Origin: Alphaproteobacteria bacterium
GTDB lineage: Bacteria > Pseudomonadota > Alphaproteobacteria > Rickettsiales > UBA1997
Direction of reading: 5' to 3'
Length of the DNA: 5,155 nt
Assembly: GCA_016869775.1 (NCBI GenBank)
Contig: VGDJ01000086.1
Span: 1-5,155 of the forward strand
The first letter of the stretch is position 1; the number at the start of each line of letters is the position of its first letter. Of the stretch, positions 1 through 5,155 are shown piece after piece. Position numbers and translations under genes: made by a program. Under the pieces are notes generated by a model. That model worked only from the letters and a program-made list of their open reading frames with translations. It was not told the origin of the DNA and ran no database searches.

Positions 1-1728
1 TCGACATAGTCCAATTCCTTCAGCGCCAAAGTCGCGAGCTACCTGACAATCTGCCGGAGTTTCAGCATTAGTGCGCACTTTAAGATTTCTAACTTCGTCC
101 GCCCAACTCATGATAGTTTCAAAGTCACCTGATAAATTTGGCTTAAGAGTAGGTACACTTCCAAGTATTACTTCGCCACTTGAGCCATTGATAGTAATGG
201 TTTCGCCATCTTTAATTTTAACGCCATTGGCAATAAAAAACTTGCCAGAATTATCAACGTGCAAACCCGTTGCCCCAGAAACACAAGGAGTCCCCATGCC
301 ACGAGCAACAACCGCAGCGTGTGAAGTCATGCCTCCGCGGGCTGTTAAAATTCCTTGCGAAACATGCATTCCTTTGATGTCTTCAGGACTAGTTTCAACC
401 CTAACCAAAATAACTTTATCACCGTTCTGCGCTCGCCTTTCAGCTTCATGCGATGAAAAAACTACCACTCCAGAAGCCGCTCCGGGTGAAGCCGGCAAAC
501 CTTTAGCAATAACATTTACTTTGGCTTTTGGATCGAGAGTTGGATGTAAAAGTTGATCAAGACTTGCGGGATCAATGCGAAGAAGCGCCTCGTCTTTTGT
601 AATTAATTTTTCTTTAACCATATCAACCGCAATCTTTACCGATGCATGGGCAGTTCTTTTGCCTGAACGAGTCTGAAGCATCCATAATTTTTTATTTTGA
701 ACCGTAAACTCAATATCTTGCATATCGCGATAGTGGTTTTCGAGTTTTTTATAAATTTTTTCCAACTCCAAAAAAACTTCGGGCATAGTTTCTTGCATTG
801 ATGGCAGTTGTGAACCAAGCTGTTCTTTACCCTGAATGGTAATTGACTGTGGAGTTCTTATTCCGGCGACAACATCTTCACCTTGCGCGTTGATTAAATA
901 TTCTCCGTAAAGCTCTTTGGCTCCGGTTGAAGGATTTCTGGTGAAAGCGACGCCAGTCGCCGAGGTCTCGCCCATATTTCCAAATACCATCGATTGAACA
1001 TTAACAGCAGTTCCCCACTCGGCCGGAATGTTATTTAGCGCGCGATAAGTAATGGCACGGTCATTCATCCACGAAGCAAAAACCGCTTCGATAGCGCCCC
1101 ATAATTGTTGCTCGACACTTTGAGGAAATTCACGACCCAATTCTTTTTTAACTTCTTGTTTAAATAAACTAACGATTTCTTCGAGATTTTCGGCAGTTAA
1201 ATCGGTGTCCAAAATGGCGCCGAATTCTTGTTTTTTTTCGTCTAAAATTACTTCAAAATTATAGTGATCAACCCCCAAAACTACATCTGAATACATTTGT
1301 ATAAAGCGTCGATATGAATCAAAAGCAAATCTTTTGTTACCACTTTTTTGGGCCAAACCCAGAACAGTTTGATCATTTAAACCGAGATTTAAAACGGTAT
1401 CCATCATTCCTGGCATTGAAGCGCGAGCTCCTGAGCGCACAGAAAACAACAACGGGTTTTGAGCATCGCCAAATTTAGCACCAATTTTTTGCTCGATTTG
1501 ACTGAGCGCTTGGTGAACTTGGGATTTTAATTCAGTCGGAAATTGTTTAGAATTTTTATAGTAAACTTCACAAACTTCGGTGGTAATTGTAAAACCAAGC
1601 GGAACCGGCAAACCCATTTTCGACATTTCTGCCAAATTTGCGCCCTTACCTCCCAAAAGATTTTTCATTGAAGCATCACCTTCGGAATTGCCATCGCCGA
1701 AAGAGTAAACAAATTTTTTAGAGGTCAT
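1..1728 (-). CDS. ppdK: Pyruvate, phosphate dikinase, N-terminal 576 residues (3' end cut by window)
   Basis: This cytoplasmic enzyme interconverts pyruvate + ATP + Pi with PEP + AMP + PPi. The frame is open without a stop from the ATG at 1728 to base 1. Visible in order: N-terminal YSFGDG and the nucleotide-binding-domain signature LLGGKGANLAEM (residues 24-35); VRSGARASMPGMMDT (97-111); FTRNPSTG (around 262-269, Arg264); the ATP-site Glu340 and Arg354 in DIEF...LQTR, spaced 14 apart like E323/R337 of the Clostridium symbiosum enzyme; GLPASPGAASG (410-420), opening the swivelling domain; and GGMTSHAAVVARGMG with catalytic phospho-His470, preceded by the conserved Thr468. The window ends at Arg576 of GIGLCR, which by spacing from the His matches active-site R561 of C. 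symbiosum, so nearly all of the PEP/pyruvate-binding barrel (about 300 residues) is missing only because of the window edge. The start matches the usual family N-terminus. PEP synthase is less likely, because the N-terminal and His-loop signatures are of PPDK type. No Shine-Dalgarno is visible. Confidence 0.97.
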   Translation of the reverse strand, partial: MTSKKFVYSFGDGNSEGDASMKNLLGGKGANLAEMSKMGLPVPLGFTITTEVCEVYYKNSKQFPTELKSQVHQALSQIEQKIGAKFGDAQNPLLFSVRSGARASMPGMMDTVLNLGLNDQTVLGLAQKSGNKRFAFDSYRRFIQMYSDVVLGVDHYNFEVILDEKKQEFGAILDTDLTAENLEEIVSLFKQEVKKELGREFPQSVEQQLWGAIEAVFASWMNDRAITYRALNNIPAEWGTAVNVQSMVFGNMGETSATGVAFTRNPSTGAKELYGEYLINAQGEDVVAGIRTPQSITIQGKEQLGSQLPSMQETMPEVFLELEKIYKKLENHYRDMQDIEFTVQNKKLWMLQTRSGKRTAHASVKIAVDMVKEKLITKDEALLRIDPASLDQLLHPTLDPKAKVNVIAKGLPASPGAASGVVVFSSHEAERRAQNGDKVILVRVETSPEDIKGMHVSQGILTARGGMTSHAAVVARGMGTPCVSGATGLHVDNSGKFFIANGVKIKDGETITINGSSGEVILGSVPTLKPNLSGDFETIMSWADEVRNLKVRTNAETPADCQVARDFGAEGIGLCR

Positions 1729-1748
1729 TTGTGAAGAAATTTTATGAA

Positions 1749-1776
1749 ATAATACGGAATCAAACCGAGCTCAAAA
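1749..1776 (-). promoter_or_regulatory. Weak candidate sigma70-type promoter for ppdK
   Basis: On the minus strand, TATTAT (1754-1749, five of six bases of the -10 consensus) lies 16 bp downstream of TTTTGA (1776-1771, a poor -35). If used, transcription would start about 13 nt before the ppdK ATG, giving a very short leader without a ribosome binding site. The surrounding DNA is AT-rich, so chance matches are expected. This is a suggestion rather than a call. Confidence 0.22.
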
Positions 1777-1811
1777 GCTATTTTTAGAATTTTGCATTTT
1801 GTTAATTTTTT

Positions 1812-1829
1812 TTCAAAAGAAATTTTGAA
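1812..1829. repeat. 7-bp inverted repeat with GAAA loop in the permease-ppdK gap
   Basis: TTCAAAA (1812-1818) and TTTTGAA (1823-1829) are perfect inverted arms around GAAA as read on the plus strand, and TATTTTTT follows. This looks like a weak intrinsic terminator for plus-strand transcription, but no plus-strand gene is present to need one. In the minus-strand transcript the loop is UUUC and the hairpin is followed by A residues, so it is not a standard terminator for the permease. The stem has a single G-C pair and would be unstable. Confidence 0.35.
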
Positions 1830-1830
1830 T

Positions 1831-1844
1831 ATTTTTTAAAAAAT
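1831..1844. repeat. Perfect AT-only palindrome at the stop codon of the second permease
   Basis: ATTTTTTAAAAAAT is a 14-bp perfect palindrome made only of A and T, and its first base on the minus strand is the last base of the permease TGA stop. With the hairpin at 1812-1829 beside it, this makes up most of the 3' flank of the gene. It has no GC stem, so terminator function is doubtful. An A/T-tract like this could also simply be bent DNA or compositional noise. Confidence 0.4.
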
Positions 1845-3220
1845 CATTTAGCAATAGCGCTTTTGCGATAGCCGTATAAAAAATAAATTAGGATTCCGCA
1901 TAAAGTCCAAATTAAAAAATAAAACCAATTTCTGGTGAGTAATTCAAAGGTCAAATATCCGCATGATAAAATTGCCAGTGGCGCAATAGCAAAAACCAAA
2001 GGACACTTAAAACTTCTCTTCAAATCCGGTTGCTTTACACGCAAAATCATTACCGCCATTGCAACAACTATAAAACCAAATAGAGTTCCGATACTAGTCA
2101 TTTCACTAAGAGTTTCGAGTGAAAAAACCCCCGCCAATAAAGCTACGCCAATGGTTGTCAGAATGACGCTGATATGAGGAGTGTTATATTTTTTATGAAT
2201 AGAGCTAAGTTTTTTTGGAAGCAAACCATCGCGCGACATAACAAAAAAAATGCGCGACTGTCCGTAAAGTAAAACTAAAAGCACTGAAGTAATTCCGGCC
2301 ACCGCACCCGTCGAAACAAGAGCCGAGCCAATATTACTACCATTATCTCGAAGAGCTCGCGCCAATGGTTCAGCATTATTGAGCGTTGTGTAATTCACAA
2401 TGCCGTTAAGCACCAAAGCAACAACTGCATATAATAAAGCGCAAACCCCAAGCGAGACTATAATACCAATTGGCAAATCGCGCTTAGGATTTTTGCATTC
2501 TTCAGCAGTTGTAGCCACAGCATCAAAGCCAATATAAGCGTAAAAAATTGCCGCCGAACCCGCCATTACGCCCGAAAATCCAAAAGGCATAAAATCGCTA
2601 TAATTAACAACTCTAACCATCGGAGTGGCGACAATTAAAAAAATAAAAATTACCACTAATTTCACAAAAACCAAAATACGATTAAATGTAACTCCTTGCT
2701 TAGTTCCAACGAAAAGCATTAAGCCAATTAACAAAACAATCAGGCTAGCGGGTAAATTAATCAATCCTCCGGCGGTAGTTGGTTTTGTTAAATAATCGGG
2801 TAAAAGGATGTTGGCGGATTTTAAAATTCCAACCATATAACCCGACCAACCATTGGCAACAGCTGAAGCTCCGATACCATATTCAAGCACCAAACCCCAC
2901 CCGACAAGCCACGCCACAAACTCACCAACCACAGCATATGTATAGGTGTATGCACTTCCTGAAACCGGAACCATCGAGGCAATTTCAGCATACGCTAAAG
3001 CCGCAAAAAGACAAACTAAAGCTGATATTAAATATGAAACGGCAATCGCTGGACCAGCGTGAGTAGCAGATGCGGTTCCGGTCACAACAAAAATTCCGGT
3101 TCCGATTGTGCATCCAATGCCAATTAAAACTAGGTCAAAAGCCGAGAGAGATTTTTTAAAAGAGTTTTTTTGTGACGAAGCTATCAAAGCTTCGATTGAT
3201 TTTTTACGAAAAATATTCAT
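1844..3220 (-). CDS. APC-superfamily amino acid permease, second tandem copy (458 aa)
   Basis: This is an inner-membrane amino acid carrier of the cationic amino acid transporter (CAT, YfnA/ApcT-like) branch of the APC superfamily, probably a proton symporter. About 12 hydrophobic segments are visible: TM1 near 28-48, TM2 56-80, TM3 95-122, TM4 155-172, TM5 181-200, TM6 218-236, TM7 250-273, TM8 298-326, TM9 350-368, TM10 375-393, TM11 407-427 and TM12 433-450. TM1 has the unwound substrate-binding motif GIGCTIGTGIF (34-44). TM3 has the conserved Glu113. TM5 has Lys187, aligned by eye with the lysine proposed for proton coupling in ApcT (Lys158 in the Methanocaldococcus protein). TM6 and the next loop read YAYIGFDAVATTAEECKNPK. 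TM8 is followed by YGQSRIFFVMSRDGLLPK. The length is typical for the family. It lies 136 bp after its paralog and 115 bp before ppdK. Its substrate cannot be read from the sequence. The start is at the normal basic N-terminus, with no Shine-Dalgarno. Confidence 0.93.
   Translation of the reverse strand: MNIFRKKSIEALIASSQKNSFKKSLSAFDLVLIGIGCTIGTGIFVVTGTASATHAGPAIAVSYLISALVCLFAALAYAEIASMVPVSGSAYTYTYAVVGEFVAWLVGWGLVLEYGIGASAVANGWSGYMVGILKSANILLPDYLTKPTTAGGLINLPASLIVLLIGLMLFVGTKQGVTFNRILVFVKLVVIFIFLIVATPMVRVVNYSDFMPFGFSGVMAGSAAIFYAYIGFDAVATTAEECKNPKRDLPIGIIVSLGVCALLYAVVALVLNGIVNYTTLNNAEPLARALRDNGSNIGSALVSTGAVAGITSVLLVLLYGQSRIFFVMSRDGLLPKKLSSIHKKYNTPHISVILTTIGVALLAGVFSLETLSEMTSIGTLFGFIVVAMAVMILRVKQPDLKRSFKCPLVFAIAPLAILSCGYLTFELLTRNWFYFLIWTLCGILIYFLYGYRKSAIAK
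2461..2527. repeat. Conserved 67-bp block shared with the paralogous permease gene (copy 1)
   Basis: This block matches 3989-4055 at 63 of 67 positions, including 29 identical bases in a row (2487-2515 against 4015-4043). It encodes residues 232-254, the end of TM6 and the following cytoplasmic loop (FDAVATTAEECKNPKRDLPI). The four differences (2474, 2483, 2486, 2516) are all transitions at third codon positions and are silent. The genes are more diverged on either side. Confidence 0.85.
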
Positions 3221-3356
3221 GAAAAAGGTTATTGGATTAAGACTAAATAATGATCAGGATATATTTTATCTTAATTATTATTTAAAGTTATAAATAACTA
3301 TAAAATTTAAGGTAGTTTATAATAATCAACAAAAATTATATAAGTTGTTGGTTATA
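3221..3356. other. 136-bp AT-rich intergenic region between the two permeases
   Basis: This gap is overwhelmingly A+T and contains no credible coding sequence. It holds the inverted repeat at 3322-3355 near the upstream gene. The bases directly before the downstream ATG read (minus strand) AACCTTTTTC and contain no purine-rich ribosome binding site. Several TATAAT-like strings occur, but with such composition none can be singled out as a promoter. The gap is long enough for a separate promoter for the second permease. Confidence 0.6.
3322..3355. repeat. 11-bp inverted repeat directly after the first permease stop codon
   Basis: The arms are ATAATCAACAA (3322-3332) and TTGTTGGTTAT (3345-3355) around a 12-nt loop. 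Ten of eleven positions are complementary; the odd pair is G.U in a plus-strand RNA and C/A in a minus-strand RNA. The repeat begins two bases after the TAA stop (3359-3357) of the upstream permease. There is no U-run after the stem in the minus-strand transcript, so it is a weak terminator candidate at best. It could protect the 3' end of a pilT-permease mRNA or bind a dimeric protein. Confidence 0.5.
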
Positions 3357-4772
3357 TTATTTGTGATTATGAGGTTTGGATAATGAGCTATTTTTAAAGC
3401 CATAAAAAATGTAAAAAATAATACCCAAAGCAAACCAAATCAGAAAAGGTTTATAATGCTCTTCAAGAAGTTTAATTATCAAAAAACCGCATCCAATAAT
3501 CGAAAGTGGTGCCACAATATTGACAAAAGGACATTTAAAATTACGCTCTAATTTTGGCCTTTTGACTCGTAATACCAAGACTCCGATTGATACCAAGCAA
3601 AATGCAAATAAAGTTCCTAAGCTACTCATATCACCCATGGTACGAATAGGTGTAAAACCTGAAATTAAAGCTACAGAAATTGTCACAACCAATATGGAGT
3701 ATGAGGGAGTTTGGTGTTTTTTGTGAATTTTAGAAAAAATTTTGGGCAATAAACCATCGCGCGAAATAACAAAAAATATTCGCGATTGACCGTACATCAT
3801 TACCAAAAGAACCGTAAGCATTCCGGCAATTGCTCCAGTCCCAACTAACGCCGAACCAATATTGTTACCATTATCTCTGAGAGCTTGAGCCAGAGGCTGT
3901 GGGTTGGCAAGCGATTTATAATTAACAATTCCGGTAAGACACAATGAGACGACTATATAAATCAATGCACAAATTAATAATGAACCGATAATACCAATTG
4001 GTAAATCGCGTTTGGGATTTTTGCATTCTTCAGCAGTTGTAGCTACAGCATCAAATCCTAAATAAGCAAAAAATATCGCTGCGGTTCCACTTAAAACGCC
4101 CTTCCATCCGTATGGCATAAAATCTTGATAATTCTCAAATTTAATTTTTGGAACTGCCACTAGAATAAAAATAAAAATTACAAGTAATTTTACAGAAACC
4201 AAAATGCGATTAATCATAACACTTTCTTTAGTGCCGATGTAAAGAAGAGTTCCAATAAAACAAGATACAAAAACCGCTGGCAAATTCACTAACGCGCAAT
4301 AAGTTCCATCTTCACAAAGTTGGCTTGGTGCTTTGGTTAAATATTCTGGGATTATAATTCCACCCTGCTTTAAGATACCTACCAAATATCCCGACCAACC
4401 AGCCGAAACAGTTGAAGAAGCAACCGTGTATTCAAGAATTAGGCCACAAGCCACCAACCAAGCAATAAACTCGCCCATTACCGCATAAGTATATGTGTAA
4501 GCGCTACCCGAAACTGGAACCATTGACGCCAACTCAGCATAGGCCAAGCCAGCAAAAACACAAACGAGAGCCGAAAATAAAAATGACAAGGCGATTGCAG
4601 GACCAGCATACTCTGCGGCGGCTTGGCCAGTTAAAACAAAAATTCCAGTTCCAATTATCGAGCCTATACCGATAAATACTAAATCAAGGACTCCAAGGGT
4701 TTTTTTAAAGGAATTTTTTTTGGCACCCTCAAGAATGTTCTCAAGGGATTTTTTTCGAAAAAGTAATTTCAT
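3357..4772 (-). CDS. APC-superfamily amino acid permease, first tandem copy (471 aa)
   Basis: This is a second inner-membrane CAT-type (YfnA/ApcT-like) amino acid carrier, roughly 60-65 % identical by eye to its neighbour over the whole length, so the pair arose by duplication. The same landmarks appear: GIGSIIGTGIF in TM1 (35-45), Glu114 in TM3, Lys195 in TM5, FAYLGFDAVATTAEECKNPK from TM6, and YGQSRIFFVISRDGLLPK after TM8, with about 12 membrane segments. Differences: the loop before TM4 has extra residues and two cysteines (Cys153, Cys159; QLCEDGTYCA, 151-160); TM3 has TVASSTVSAGW where the other has GIGASAVANGW; TM8 has Met325-Met326 where the other has two leucines; and the C-terminus ends in a basic, His-containing tail (KPHNHK). 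The ATG lies 11 bp after the pilT stop, so the two genes are probably on one transcript. No Shine-Dalgarno is seen. The substrate is unknown; neutral or cationic amino acids are plausible for this family. Confidence 0.93.
   Translation of the reverse strand: MKLLFRKKSLENILEGAKKNSFKKTLGVLDLVFIGIGSIIGTGIFVLTGQAAAEYAGPAIALSFLFSALVCVFAGLAYAELASMVPVSGSAYTYTYAVMGEFIAWLVACGLILEYTVASSTVSAGWSGYLVGILKQGGIIIPEYLTKAPSQLCEDGTYCALVNLPAVFVSCFIGTLLYIGTKESVMINRILVSVKLLVIFIFILVAVPKIKFENYQDFMPYGWKGVLSGTAAIFFAYLGFDAVATTAEECKNPKRDLPIGIIGSLLICALIYIVVSLCLTGIVNYKSLANPQPLAQALRDNGNNIGSALVGTGAIAGMLTVLLVMMYGQSRIFFVISRDGLLPKIFSKIHKKHQTPSYSILVVTISVALISGFTPIRTMGDMSSLGTLFAFCLVSIGVLVLRVKRPKLERNFKCPFVNIVAPLSIIGCGFLIIKLLEEHYKPFLIWFALGIIFYIFYGFKNSSLSKPHNHK
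3989..4055. repeat. Conserved 67-bp block shared with the paralogous permease gene (copy 2)
   Basis: This is the partner of 2461-2527, at a constant offset of 1528 bp. It encodes residues 240-262 of the 471-aa permease, identical in protein sequence to the other copy. Because it sits inside the two genes in direct orientation, recombination between the blocks could fuse them into one permease gene and delete 1528 bp. Confidence 0.85.
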
Positions 4773-4783
4773 TGTAAAAATTA

Positions 4784-5155
4784 TTACGATTCATAGGACA
4801 ACAACTCTTCTTCAGCAACTTCTTGAGTTATTATATCGTTGTTCATTAAATCTTTGAGTGAATCTTTGAGAAGTAACATACCATTTTTTCGGCTAAGCTC
4901 AATGATTGAGTTAATTTGCGGAATTTTATCTTCGCGAATTAGGTTGCGAATTGAGGAGTTAGCTAACATTATTTCGAAAGCTGCGCATCTTCCACCGTCT
5001 CGCTTCTTAATTAATCTTTGCGATATTACCGCTTTAATTGAACCTGATAAAATTGAACGCACGGCAGATTTTTCTTCAGCCGAGAAAACATCTATGATAC
5101 GATTAATGGTTTGAGAGGCTGAATTAGTATGAAGAGTAGCTAACACCAAATGACC
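4784..5155 (-). CDS. pilT: PilT-type twitching motility/pilus retraction ATPase, C-terminal 123 residues (5' end cut by window)
   Basis: PilT is the hexameric cytoplasmic ATPase that disassembles type IV pili, driving retraction, twitching and often DNA uptake. Only the last third is present (family length about 340-370). The fragment opens with GHLVLATLHTNSA, the stretch just after Walker B that carries the His box (His9 of the fragment), then RIIDVF (19-24), VISQRL (43-48), GGRCAAFEIMLAN (54-66) and SIRNLIRE (68-75). The last is the PilT hallmark usually written AIRNLIRE and needed for retraction. HTNSA with SIRNLIRE, and no tetracysteine zinc motif in what is visible, argues for PilT over the PilB/GspE extension ATPases; PilU is less likely. 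The reading frame runs off the window edge, and a TTG at 5149 is internal, not the start. It ends in tandem TAA TAA stops, 11 bp before the permease ATG. Confidence 0.92.
   Translation of the reverse strand, partial: GHLVLATLHTNSASQTINRIIDVFSAEEKSAVRSILSGSIKAVISQRLIKKRDGGRCAAFEIMLANSSIRNLIREDKIPQINSIIELSRKNGMLLLKDSLKDLMNNDIITQEVAEEELLSYES

Noticed and set aside
1..3. ppdK truncation as a real pseudogene
   Set aside because: The frame is intact for 576 codons up to base 1 and stops only because the window ends, at a conserved active-site arginine.
71..556. 161-codon plus-strand open frame
   Set aside because: It is antisense to the ppdK swivelling domain, which has unmistakable conserved motifs on the minus strand. 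The plus-strand translation has no recognisable features.
636..818. 60-codon minus-strand open frame in another frame
   Set aside because: It lies within ppdK, out of frame with the conserved coding sequence, which runs uninterrupted through this stretch.
1801..1843. Intrinsic terminator for the 458-aa permease
   Set aside because: The hairpins here have almost no GC pairs, and in the sense transcript the hairpin at 1812-1829 is followed by A residues rather than U.
1935..3293. Three plus-strand open frames (1935-2177, 2779-3066, 3108-3293)
   Set aside because: These are antisense to the 458-aa permease. Their low-complexity or basic translations are typical of shadows of hydrophobic membrane protein genes, and similar shadows occur in the paralog.
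3520..4675. Two plus-strand open frames (3520-3726, 4493-4675)
   Set aside because: These are antisense to the 471-aa permease, at places equivalent to shadows in the paralog, which reflects shared ancestry of the sense genes.
4839..5114. 91-codon plus-strand open frame
   Set aside because: It is antisense to pilT, whose sense frame carries the HTNSA and SIRNLIRE motifs.
5147..5149. TTG as a start codon for a short 121-aa protein
   Set aside because: The frame stays open upstream, and the preceding codons give Gly-His, completing the PilT GHLV..ATLHTNSA motif. The gene is simply cut by the window.

Overview
The window holds four protein-coding genes, all on the minus strand. Read 5'->3' along that strand they are: the C-terminal part of a PilT-type pilus retraction ATPase (5155-4784, 5' end outside the window); two tandem paralogous APC-superfamily amino acid permeases of 471 aa (4772-3357) and 458 aa (3220-1844); and the N-terminal two thirds of pyruvate, phosphate dikinase (1728-1, 3' end outside the window). 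No RNA gene, mobile element or CRISPR array is visible, and the larger plus-strand open frames are antisense shadows of these genes.

The organism is a bacterium of low to moderate GC (roughly 35-45 % by eye), with short, very AT-rich intergenic stretches (11, 136 and 115 bp). A type IV pilus motor, amino acid carriers and PPDK would suit a free-living or a host-associated bacterium with a compact genome. I cannot place it taxonomically; Dependentiae, Patescibacteria or a Rickettsiales-like lineage are guesses only. None of the three visible start codons has a recognisable Shine-Dalgarno sequence, a small clue that may reflect the lineage.

Layout: pilT and the first permease are separated by 11 bp and are probably co-transcribed. 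The first permease is followed by a 136-bp AT-rich gap with an 11-bp inverted repeat directly after its stop codon. The second permease is followed by a 115-bp gap holding AT-only or AT-rich palindromes and a weak candidate promoter for ppdK.

Functionally, the two permeases should import amino acids across the inner membrane, probably in symport with protons. PPDK interconverts pyruvate and PEP, linking amino-acid-derived pyruvate to gluconeogenesis or running as a PPi-dependent glycolytic step. That metabolic link is an inference from co-location. The pilus motor has no evident functional tie to the others. I do not see a clearly novel system here. The most interesting feature is the diverged tandem permease pair, which keeps a nearly identical DNA block across the TM6 region.
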